The notes below the pieces were generated by a model, which was not told the origin of the DNA, did no database searches, and was given only the letters and a program-made list of their open reading frames with translations. The translations under genes and the position numbers were made by a program. A stretch of 21,880 nucleotides of DNA from JAZRUY01 sp045598845 (lineage in GTDB: Bacteria > Verrucomicrobiota > Lentisphaeria > Victivallales > Victivallaceae), in NCBI GenBank assembly GCA_045598845.1, contig JAZRUY010000113.1:1-21880 (forward strand), given 5' to 3'. Below are positions 13,850 to 21,251 of the stretch, piece by piece (the stretch's first letter is position 1; every line of letters begins with the position of its first letter).

Positions 13850-15973
13850 TCACCGAATCACCGCCACCGCGCCGTTAAAATCGCCCGGATGGTCGAAAAT
13901 CAGTTTACCGCCTTTGAGCGATACCGCAGTGCCGTAAGCAAAGGTTCCTGCCAGTTTGCCGTCCACCGGGATCTCCACTTTTTCCGGCGCATCGCCGAAA
14001 GTATGCAGCACGATCACCTCGCCGCATTCGGCGGTGCGGAAAAACAACTGGCAGCCGCGCGGATTGTTGCGCGAGCGGCTGGCAAGATTCGGTTCGCAAT
14101 GGGAAACCCCGTTTTTCAATATATCGGCACAACCGCCGTACAATGCCGCCGCCTCCTTGATGCGGTCAAGCTGAAATTTATCAAAGCGGGCGGCGTCCCC
14201 GGAAACGCACAACCGGCCGAGGAAACCGCTGCAGAGCTGATACATGGTGCGGTTTTTATCCTCGCCTTTTCTAAGAGTCGCCCAGATCTGATTCTGAGTA
14301 AAGGGAATCAGAAACGCGGTCTGAGCGGCGATAAGCGGCACCGCCAGCCCTTCGTGACAGTCGGAAAAACTGGCCATATCGCCGATACGCATCCATTCCG
14401 GAGTCAGCCGGTTGCCGCCGGAAGCGCAGATTTCCAGCACCAGTTCCGGCAATTCGCGGCGAAGATGCAGGAAGTACCGCCGGGAAGCCTCCAATGCCTC
14501 CTGCACCCCGGCGGCCAGCGAACCGGAAGCGGTATCAGCAAGATGAAAACGGTGATTGTAATCCACCTTCATATAACCGATGCGGTGCCGTTTCAAAAAC
14601 TTTATCAAATGTTCATCGAAATAATCGCACACTTCTTTTTTGCGGAAATCGAAGAATCCGTGCCAGGTGCCGCGGTCATAAATACGCCGTTCCCAGGTGA
14701 TCATCCAGTCGGGATGTTCCTTCCACACCTTGCTGTTTTTGGTGCAGTGCTCGAATTCGAACCAGATACCTGGAATCATACCGGCTTTGCGGATGCTGTC
14801 GAGAAAAGCATCGAAACCATGCGGATATTTGGCTTCATCCACCGTCCAGTCGCCTTTGCCCAGATCATCGTTCATCACAAACCAGCCGTCATCGATCACG
14901 AAATAACGGATTCCGCTCCCCTTGATCTTATCGATGACCGGACGCAGATTCTCCTCGGTAGGATGACACCAGGTGGTACAGAATTCATTGAAAATCACCG
15001 GAAGATCCTTCTCCGCCGCCGGATGTTTTTCAGCGTAATCGACCGGATAGGTGTTGAGCCGGTTCAGCGCCGCTTCCATATCGCCTTTTACACAGGTAAC
15101 CACCGCGGTGCAGCTTACACTGGTTTCGCCCGGGGCGAGCCGCCGGCGCCAGCCGGCGAAATCGAAATCCGGGAAACCTCCGGAAAGCGAGGCAAAATCC
15201 CCTTCGCGGTAGAGCGTCATCTGCCACGGGGCAACGGCAGCAAGCTGCACCCCCCAGGTCACCCCGGCCACTATATCCTCAACTCCGGCAGTCGGGCTGT
15301 ACTCGTGCGCCGGCATGGACTCACGCTGACCGAAACGGATACCGCGCGGCCACCAGCCGTTCCAGCTCGGCTCGATATTCAGATCTTCAAAGAAATTCTC
15401 CTCGTGCCGGCCCTCGCCGCTCCAGCTGCAACGGTAGCGGTGAAGTTTCAAAGCGTCCGCCGCGTCATCGGGATGAAACGGAGAAATGACGTTGAGCGAA
15501 AAACTTTCCTGCAAGCCGATCTCCGCCCGCCGCTTACCGGCATTGGTGATTTCGGTATGAATCCGCAGATAGCGGTCGCCGCGGCGGTATTCGATGATGT
15601 GCCGGAATTCCAGACCGGCGGCGGTGCGGAACAGAGTTTCAAGGCGTCCGCCGCTTTTTTTCTGCCCGACCAGTTCAAGATCGCGCGTACTTTCGCCATT
15701 GCGCAGAAAAAGGCAGGAACTGAACGGTTTACCCATCCGGTGCAACTGCGCCATGCTGTCGAATTTAACCGGCTCACATTCGCCGCCGGTGGCGGCATGC
15801 ATGCCGCGGCAGGCAACGGTGTCGTTAAGAGTTTTACGGTGTTCCGGAATTTCATTCTCCATACAGGCGGGGATCAGGCAGAATAACAGATGCCGGTCAT
15901 CGGCCTTCAGAAACAGCGCCGTCATATCCCCGAATTCAAACCGGCTGTAAAGTCCGCGCGGATAAATGTTCAT
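13850..15973 (-). CDS. GH36 alpha-galactosidase
   Basis: The 707-residue enzyme belongs to glycoside hydrolase family 36, retaining enzymes that release terminal alpha-galactose from raffinose-type sugars and galactosides. An N-terminal beta-sandwich (about 1-310) is followed by the (beta/alpha)8 catalytic domain, beginning near the VIFNEFCTTWCHPTEENL segment with the FVIDDGWF strand. The likely nucleophile is D471 in MKVDYN, and the likely acid/base is D538 in SDCHEG, after the conserved ICASGGNRL strand. A small beta domain ends the protein. No signal peptide is seen, so substrates are probably taken up first. GGAGG lies 6 nt before the ATG. Activity on another alpha-hexoside is possible. 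Confidence 0.92.
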   Translation of the reverse strand: MNIYPRGLYSRFEFGDMTALFLKADDRHLLFCLIPACMENEIPEHRKTLNDTVACRGMHAATGGECEPVKFDSMAQLHRMGKPFSSCLFLRNGESTRDLELVGQKKSGGRLETLFRTAAGLEFRHIIEYRRGDRYLRIHTEITNAGKRRAEIGLQESFSLNVISPFHPDDAADALKLHRYRCSWSGEGRHEENFFEDLNIEPSWNGWWPRGIRFGQRESMPAHEYSPTAGVEDIVAGVTWGVQLAAVAPWQMTLYREGDFASLSGGFPDFDFAGWRRRLAPGETSVSCTAVVTCVKGDMEAALNRLNTYPVDYAEKHPAAEKDLPVIFNEFCTTWCHPTEENLRPVIDKIKGSGIRYFVIDDGWFVMNDDLGKGDWTVDEAKYPHGFDAFLDSIRKAGMIPGIWFEFEHCTKNSKVWKEHPDWMITWERRIYDRGTWHGFFDFRKKEVCDYFDEHLIKFLKRHRIGYMKVDYNHRFHLADTASGSLAAGVQEALEASRRYFLHLRRELPELVLEICASGGNRLTPEWMRIGDMASFSDCHEGLAVPLIAAQTAFLIPFTQNQIWATLRKGEDKNRTMYQLCSGFLGRLCVSGDAARFDKFQLDRIKEAAALYGGCADILKNGVSHCEPNLASRSRNNPRGCQLFFRTAECGEVIVLHTFGDAPEKVEIPVDGKLAGTFAYGTAVSLKGGKLIFDHPGDFNGAVAVIR

Positions 15974-16115
15974 AAAATCCTCCAGGTTTTATTCAGTAAC
16001 CGAAATCCCGTAACACACACAATGTAACTGCAAAAAGCGGAGCATGCCAGAACCTGATCAGATAAATGTGCAAACGATATTGAATAATCCGTAATTTGAT
16101 GCGATGTAACCACCG

Positions 16116-17228
16116 TCAGCACTTTTTCAGCAGGAACAGGAATTCCTTCACATAAGCATCGCGGGAGCCCAGATTGCGGCAGCCGCGGAAAGTATTGTAC
16201 TTCTTATCCATAACGGAGAGGCGGCCGAGAGAGGAGAGATAATCAACGAATTCGTCATAGCCGACAAAGCCTTCGGAATTGTAGGAGATCAGGACATAAC
16301 GGGCGCGCAACGCGGCGACAAGGTCAAACAGCGCCTTTTTAGCATCCCGGCGGCGGTTGTAGGGGGAATGATTCCAATCATCAGGTATGCCGGAAACCGG
16401 AGACACCGAGACGGGACGGCGGTAATCCAGAATCAGGTTGAGCATGAAATAGTTGGAGCCGTAGGGATGCTGGTTGTAGGGGGGGTCGAGGTAGGCCAGA
16501 TCGACCTCCTCCGGAATTTCCCGGGCGGCAAGCGCGGCATCCAGGCGGAAGATCCCGCAATCGCACTCGAAATCAGAAAAGACCGGCAACCGCAGTTCGA
16601 TATTTCCAAGAATGCGGGACAAGGCGTTGCGGCCGGCACCGCCGTACTGACCGAGTCCGGCTTTATCCTTGTAAAACCCCTTGAACACACCGGAAGTATT
16701 GGAATGCACACTGGCGCCGTACAGCAGCGGAGCCAGAAAAAAGCGGCGCAAATCCTCCGGCAGCTTTTCGATCTCCTGCCGGGCTGTATCGATATACATG
16801 GCATTGCGCACCGTGTAGAACACCCGCTCGCCGGGACGGATATTGCGCTCATCGGCCGGAGCGTAAAGCCCGGTTATAAAGCCGCCGTGAAGATTTTTTT
16901 CTATCCTGACTTTCAAATCCGCCAGAATTGACGAAAGTTCTTCCTCGTTCACGTCGCCGCGGTTGGTAAGATAGCAGCGGTTTTCCAGTTCCGAATAGGG
17001 TTCGAGATCGTTGGCATACAGCCGGGAAGAAAACCTTTTGAAAAATCTCGCCACGATGCCGGAGCCGGAAAAAACATCGAAAGTCACCAGTTTATCCTGA
17101 CGCAACTCGGATCTGACGGTATCCGCCGCCGCGCCGATAAAAGAGAGCAAGGCGCGCTTGTTGCCCAGATAAGTGATGATCTGCTCGGAAAGATAAGCGG
17201 GATTTTCGCCGTCTGCAATATCAGCCAT
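16116..17228 (-). CDS. DNA adenine methyltransferase, D12 class (solitary)
   Basis: A 370-residue N6-adenine DNA methyltransferase of the MethyltransfD12 (Dam-like, alpha) class, which methylates adenine in a specific duplex sequence using SAM. Motif order is diagnostic: motif X YLGNKR (20-25), motif I FDVFSGSGIV (50-59) for SAM binding, and catalytic motif IV DPPY at 248-251 followed by NQHPYGSNY. The region between, about 95-230, carries the target-recognition part. No restriction endonuclease gene is adjacent, so it looks like an orphan methylase. It starts 13 bp after the esterase stop, with GGAG 5 nt before the ATG. The recognition sequence cannot be derived by eye. Confidence 0.92.
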   Translation of the reverse strand: MADIADGENPAYLSEQIITYLGNKRALLSFIGAAADTVRSELRQDKLVTFDVFSGSGIVARFFKRFSSRLYANDLEPYSELENRCYLTNRGDVNEEELSSILADLKVRIEKNLHGGFITGLYAPADERNIRPGERVFYTVRNAMYIDTARQEIEKLPEDLRRFFLAPLLYGASVHSNTSGVFKGFYKDKAGLGQYGGAGRNALSRILGNIELRLPVFSDFECDCGIFRLDAALAAREIPEEVDLAYLDPPYNQHPYGSNYFMLNLILDYRRPVSVSPVSGIPDDWNHSPYNRRRDAKKALFDLVAALRARYVLISYNSEGFVGYDEFVDYLSSLGRLSVMDKKYNTFRGCRNLGSRDAYVKEFLFLLKKC

Positions 17229-17241
17229 AAAAACTCCGGTC

Positions 17242-18069
17242 CTACTTTTTCATCTGCCGCAGATAATCGCGGATAAACAGCAATGCCGGCGAATAAACCG
17301 CGCCGTGGTCGCAGCCGGGATAACTGAGCAGCCGCACATTGCGCACGCCGAAATTCCGGCGCAGCCGCGCTTCGAGGAGCATATTCTCCTCAACCCGCGA
17401 CGGCCATTCGACACCGGTATCGCCAACCAGCAGAAACAACGGCGGAATATCTTTGCGGGCATGAAAAACCGGAGCGTATTCGTCCAGAGCGATATCAGGA
17501 ACGGAGGAATCCTTCCGGCGGCGCTCCGCCAGCACTTGAAAATGGGTGGTCATCTGCCCGGATATCGGGAAAGACGCGGCGATGCGGTCCGGGGAACATC
17601 CGAAAGCGGCGAGATATTTGCGGTCCAGAGTGATCATGGCGGCAAGATAACCGCCGGCGGAATGGCCGGCCACGCAGATACGCTCCGGATCGCCGCCGTA
17701 TTCCGCGATATGACGCATTGTCCATGCCACCGCGGCGGCGGCGTCATAGATGTAATCAGGGCACCCTGCCCGCGGACCGGAGAGACGGTAATTCACCGGC
17801 ACAATCACCGTTCCGGCCGGGTCAATGAACCCCGGCACGCCTTTTTCGCCGGAAGAAAGTCCGCCGCCGTGAAACCATACCAGCACCGGATAAACACCCG
17901 GAGTATCCGGGGCATAGACATCCAGTCGGCACCGCTCCCGCAGATAAGCGGCATCGCCGGTTACCGGCATATCGCTGTCATAATACGGAATGTCCGCGGT
18001 CAATCCGGCTGCCAGCGCGCCGCACCACAGAGCCGCGGTGAAAAGCAGATGAAATTTTGAAACAGACAC
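17242..18069 (-). CDS. Secreted alpha/beta-hydrolase esterase
   Basis: The 275-residue protein has a signal peptide (hydrophobic to about residue 20, cleavage near LTADI) and an alpha/beta-hydrolase fold of the carboxylesterase/BD-FAE-like type. Oxyanion-hole HGGG is at 67-70, the nucleophile elbow GHSAGG contains S137, and acid and base candidates are the D of VGDTG and the H of CDHGA. It probably removes ester groups, such as acetyl or feruloyl, from plant or mucosal polysaccharides outside the cytoplasm. An open frame extends to a GTG at 18174 overlapping the MATE stop, but the GTG at 18069 has AAGGAG 7 nt upstream and directly precedes the signal peptide, so it is preferred. Confidence 0.87.
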   Translation of the reverse strand: MSVSKFHLLFTAALWCGALAAGLTADIPYYDSDMPVTGDAAYLRERCRLDVYAPDTPGVYPVLVWFHGGGLSSGEKGVPGFIDPAGTVIVPVNYRLSGPRAGCPDYIYDAAAAVAWTMRHIAEYGGDPERICVAGHSAGGYLAAMITLDRKYLAAFGCSPDRIAASFPISGQMTTHFQVLAERRRKDSSVPDIALDEYAPVFHARKDIPPLFLLVGDTGVEWPSRVEENMLLEARLRRNFGVRNVRLLSYPGCDHGAVYSPALLFIRDYLRQMKK

Positions 18070-18170
18070 CGTAAATCTCCTTACATTTACATAAATCAAA
18101 CCGTCTGCACTTGATTGAAAACCTGTCAGGCGTTCTGAGGAGCCCGAATCGGTTTCCGCATCCGCCGGTA

Positions 18171-19556
18171 TCACCGGAGCAGCCTCGCCGCCTCGCGGCA
18201 GCCTCGCCGTCCGCCGGAGAATATTTTATGACAGATGAACCAAAGACAAAGCCCGTTGAACAGCGCGGTAAGCCCCCATGATACCGGATACGATATCATA
18301 AGGGACTCCATAGTGCGGTACTGCGGAAACACTAAGTTCACCCACAGCACCCGTGACAGGCATATTCCGACCATGGTCGAGGCGGCCGGCATGACGGCAT
18401 GCCCGAGTCCGCGCAGCGAACCGCCGAAAACATCCAGCGCGGCATAGAAAAAATAAACCGAAAAAAGCAGTTTCATCCGCAACATACCCCAGCGCACCAC
18501 CTCCGGCTCGCAGGTATAGAAAGAAAGCAGCCGGTCCCCGCAGGAGAGCATCAGCAAACCAAGCAGTTCGCATATAGTGAGAGAACACAGCAGAATACAG
18601 ATGATGCCGCGCCTCATCCGCGCGGGGTGGCAGCCGCCGAGATTCTGGCCGGTGAAAGTGATCGCCGCTTGATGCAGCGAATAAGAACAGGTGTAAACGA
18701 TGCTTTCCAGACTGACCGCGGCGGTGTTGCCTGCCATGGCCGCCTCTCCGAATGAATTAACCGTGGACTGGATAACCAGATTGGAAACCGCAAAAAACGA
18801 CCCTTGAATTCCGGCCGGCAAACCTACACCGAGCATTTTCAGTATCGTGCCGCCGTCGATGCGCAGACGGCCGGGACGCAGCCGGATACCGCCGTCAACC
18901 CGCAGCAGGTGGAGCAGCACCAGCGCGGCCGATATACCGTGCGACACGGCGGTGGCGAAAGCAACTCCGGCGGCGTCCAGATGAAAAACCGCAACCAGCA
19001 GAACATTGAGCAGCAGATTGACGGTGCCGGCGGCAATCAAATAAAAGAGCGGTCGCCGGGTATCGCCGGCGGAACGCATGATTGCGCTGCCGAAATTGAA
19101 CAGCATCAGGAAAGGAAATCCGCAGCAGAAAATCCGCATATACCGGCAGGCATGCGGAAACACATCGGGAGGAGTGCAGATCAAATCCAGAACCGGAGCG
19201 GCGGCGAACCAGCCGACCGCGCCGAGAGCGATCCCGCCGAGCAGCGCGGCCAGCATCGCGGTGTGCACCGTCTTTTCCAGCGCCGCGTTGTCATGCGCGC
19301 CTACGGCCACCGCCGCCAGCGCATTCGCCCCGACCGAAAGCCCCATGAAAACATTCACTATCAGCGCGATCAGCGCGGCGGTGGCGCCCACCGCCGCCAT
19401 CGCCTGATGCGGGGCAAAACGCCCCAGCACCACCAGATCGGCGGCATTGAACATCAACTGCAGCATTCCGGAAAGCACCAGCGGAACGGAAAAACGGACT
19501 ATCTGCCGGAACAGAGGCCCGCGGCACATATCGATACGGCACTTGTCCGAATTCAT
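18171..19556 (-). CDS. MATE-family efflux transporter
   Basis: The 461-residue inner-membrane protein is of the MATE (NorM/DinF/VmrA-like) family, Na+ or H+-driven exporters of cationic drugs or metabolites. The two-lobe repeat is visible: the first half opens with FSVPLVLSGMLQLMFNAADLVVLGRF and the second with MLGVGLPAGIQGSFFAVSNLVIQSTVNSFG, each beginning with a Pro-containing first helix, and about 12 hydrophobic helices can be counted. It carries the FGSAIMRSAGDTRRP loop typical of the DinF/VmrA branch. The ATG overlaps the HD gene stop (ATGA), showing translational coupling. The substrate is unknown. Confidence 0.92.
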   Translation of the reverse strand: MNSDKCRIDMCRGPLFRQIVRFSVPLVLSGMLQLMFNAADLVVLGRFAPHQAMAAVGATAALIALIVNVFMGLSVGANALAAVAVGAHDNAALEKTVHTAMLAALLGGIALGAVGWFAAAPVLDLICTPPDVFPHACRYMRIFCCGFPFLMLFNFGSAIMRSAGDTRRPLFYLIAAGTVNLLLNVLLVAVFHLDAAGVAFATAVSHGISAALVLLHLLRVDGGIRLRPGRLRIDGGTILKMLGVGLPAGIQGSFFAVSNLVIQSTVNSFGEAAMAGNTAAVSLESIVYTCSYSLHQAAITFTGQNLGGCHPARMRRGIICILLCSLTICELLGLLMLSCGDRLLSFYTCEPEVVRWGMLRMKLLFSVYFFYAALDVFGGSLRGLGHAVMPAASTMVGICLSRVLWVNLVFPQYRTMESLMISYPVSWGLTALFNGLCLWFICHKIFSGGRRGCREAARLLR

Positions 19557-20131
19557 TTTTCAGCATCCATTCCGAAATATCCGCACAGAGCGATAAAACG
19601 CTCCAGCGGGGCGGCACCGAATTTTTCCATGCCGCGCCGGATCTCCGGCAAAGTTTTTTCCCGCATATCCCCAGATTTTGAGAAGAAGCAATCCGCCAGA
19701 CAAATCAGTTTTTCCTCCGCGGTTTCCGGCAGGAAATCCCGCGGCGGCAACGGCAGCCCCAGAGCCGCCGTTTCAGCAGCGGTGATACCGCTGCCGGTAT
19801 GGCGCTCGCAGATCCGGGCGCAGGCTTCAATATCCGCGCCGCAGTTATCCCCCATACTCCGGAGCATCTCCGCCCCCGCCAGCCCGTGGCGCATATACGG
19901 GAGTACGCCGCGGCACAGTATCGACGGGGCATGACAGCGGATGATGCCGATGTCGTGCAGCAGCGCGCCGGAGCGCACCAGACGCGTATCCAGCAGGGAT
20001 TTGACATTATCCGGAGACGCGGCGGCAATCGCCAGCGCCTTGGCAAGCACCTGATTGCAATGCTTCAGAAGTTTTTCCCGCAGCGGCGGATCGCCGGTAT
20101 AGAAAAAATCGATTATTTCCAAAGCATCCAT
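19553..20131 (-). CDS. HD-domain metal-dependent phosphohydrolase
   Basis: A 192-residue protein with the HD superfamily motif set: H24 in the first helix (LLKHCNQV), the H59-D60 pair in LLHDIGI, a histidine in the MRHGLAG helix, and a later H in ERHTGSG, with a final aspartate in LICLADCFF. Such enzymes hydrolyse phosphate esters of nucleotides or related compounds using two metals; the small single-domain form resembles the HDIG-type uncharacterised proteins. A GTG at 20143 is in frame, but the ATG at 20131 has GGGGTG 9 nt upstream and is preferred. It is the first gene of the run into MATE, esterase and DNA methylase. The substrate is not evident. Confidence 0.88.
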   Translation of the reverse strand: MDALEIIDFFYTGDPPLREKLLKHCNQVLAKALAIAAASPDNVKSLLDTRLVRSGALLHDIGIIRCHAPSILCRGVLPYMRHGLAGAEMLRSMGDNCGADIEACARICERHTGSGITAAETAALGLPLPPRDFLPETAEEKLICLADCFFSKSGDMREKTLPEIRRGMEKFGAAPLERFIALCGYFGMDAEK

Positions 20132-20175
20132 ATAGAAAAGCACCCCGTATGAAGTAAGTTATAAGATACTATAAC

Positions 20176-20205
20176 CGCGCCGAAAGGCAAGTCTTTTCCG
20201 GCGCG
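20176..20205 (+). other. GC-rich hairpin in the HD/methyltransferase intergenic region
   Basis: CGCGCCG (20176-20182) pairs with CGGCGCG (20199-20205) and AAAG with CTTT inside, interrupted by a two-base bulge, around a GCAAGT loop. It lies between divergent genes, 27 nt before the methyltransferase start. Possible roles are a 5' UTR structure or an operator. Confidence 0.4.
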
Positions 20206-20231
20206 TCAAGCCGGAAAATCAGGGAGCGGGG

Positions 20232-20939
20232 ATGGGAAAGAAAGATGTGAGCGAGATAGCCGCCAGTTTTGACGGCGAAGTTGAACGCTTTTCCAATCTT
20301 GCCACCGGACAGGCGTCCGTACCGGATGCGGCGCTGATGATGGCGCTGCTGGCTGAAACCGCGGCAGCGCTCGCGCCGGACGCGGCCGATCTGCTGGATA
20401 TAGGATGCGGAGCGGGGAACCAGACGCTGAACCTGCTGCGGGTAATGCCTGATCTGCACTGCACTTTGCTGGATATAAGCGGAAAAATGCTGGAACGGGC
20501 GGAGCGCAGGGTACGCGACGCCGGCGGTAAAATCACCGCGGTGATAAACCATGACCTGCGCACCGCCCCCCTGCCGGAATCCGGATACGATCTGGCGGTG
20601 GCGGCAGCGGTACTGCACCATCTGCGCGGTGCGGCGGACTGGGCGGCGGCGGCGGAGCGGATGCACCGGATCTTAAAACCTGGCGGGATGCTGCTGGTTT
20701 CCGATCTGATCATACACGAAAATCCGGCGGTACAGCGGATCATGCGGAGCAGATACGAAAAATTCCTGCGCAGTCATCTGGGCGATGCCGAAGCGGAACG
20801 GATCATGCGCTCCATTGCGGAGAGCGACACGCCGGCATCGGTGCCGATGCAGACGGAATGTCTGAAAAAAGCCGGATTCCGGGAGATCATACCGCTGCAT
20901 CTTTCCGGCTGTTTCGCCGCCTATGCGGCAGTCAAATAA
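20232..20939 (+). CDS. Class I SAM-dependent methyltransferase
   Basis: The 235-residue protein has the Rossmann-type SAM fold of class I methyltransferases. Motif I is LDIGCGAGN (residues 55-63), an acidic residue ending strand 2 is seen in LLDISG, and the post-I region continues with YDLAVAAAVLHHL (motif IV area) and LKPGGMLLVSD (motif VI). No membrane segment is present. It resembles Methyltransf_25/UbiE-type small-molecule enzymes, with a faint similarity to CmoA-like ones, but no substrate-specific motif can be named. GGGAG lies 5 nt before the ATG. It is the only plus-strand protein gene in the right half of the window, divergent from the HD operon and ending only 6 bp from the convergent lipoprotein gene. 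Confidence 0.88.
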   Translation: MGKKDVSEIAASFDGEVERFSNLATGQASVPDAALMMALLAETAAALAPDAADLLDIGCGAGNQTLNLLRVMPDLHCTLLDISGKMLERAERRVRDAGGKITAVINHDLRTAPLPESGYDLAVAAAVLHHLRGAADWAAAAERMHRILKPGGMLLVSDLIIHENPAVQRIMRSRYEKFLRSHLGDAEAERIMRSIAESDTPASVPMQTECLKKAGFREIIPLHLSGCFAAYAAVK

Positions 20940-20945
20940 GCAGAA

Positions 20946-21206
20946 TCAAGGATTATTCGAAGTCTGGTCCGTACCGCAAAATTCTGAACTATCCGGCAAA
21001 GTCACCGGATTTTTCGCATTTTCACTTTCGTATATAATAACAGGCTCAGCCAGCAACGGAGGAGCAATCCCAGATGAACAGTAGCCAAGATTACTCCATC
21101 CGATCATACGCAACTCGGGAGTAGAATAATTTCTAACAGCAGAACGGCATCCGATGCAAAAAAATACAAGAATTACAAATACTATAAAAAAAACGTTTTT
21201 CGACAT
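20946..21206 (-). CDS. Small lipoprotein, function unknown
   Basis: An 86-residue protein with a lipoprotein signal peptide: a positive start, a hydrophobic stretch to about residue 18, then CIGC with the lipidation cysteine at C20. The mature part is short, with an extended Ser/Asn/Pro-rich tail, and has no domain I recognise. No Shine-Dalgarno sequence precedes the ATG, and a terminator-like hairpin sits only 10 bp upstream, so expression would depend on read-through from the larger lipoprotein gene. It is convergent with the methyltransferase gene, with only 6 bp between the stops. Confidence 0.6.
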   Translation of the reverse strand: MSKNVFFIVFVILVFFCIGCRSAVRNYSTPELRMIGWSNLGYCSSGIAPPLLAEPVIIYESENAKNPVTLPDSSEFCGTDQTSNNP

Positions 21207-21215
21207 TATAAATAA

Positions 21216-21239
21216 GGCCGGAATCAGACGATTCCGGCC
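21216..21239 (-). terminator. Terminator-like hairpin after the 21252 lipoprotein gene
   Basis: GGCCGGAATC (21216-21225) and GATTCCGGCC (21230-21239) form a perfect 10-bp stem with an AGAC loop. Read on the minus strand it is followed by TTATTTA, an imperfect U-tract. It lies 12 bp beyond the stop of the upstream gene. Confidence 0.75.
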
Positions 21240-21251
21240 AAAAGTCTGTTA

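Noticed and set aside
13889..15886. 665-residue plus-strand ORF opposite the GH36 gene
   Set aside because: It is a shadow of a strongly biased coding strand. The minus strand has complete GH36 motifs and a good ribosome-binding site.
16060..16080. Catabolite-repressor (cre)-like site upstream of GH36 (TGTGCAAACGATATTG)
   Set aside because: Only partly matches the cre pattern and has no symmetric second half; not enough to call.
18070..18174. Longer N-terminus for the esterase from a GTG at 18174
   Set aside because: It would bury the signal peptide 35 residues inside. The GTG at 18069 has a strong ribosome-binding site.
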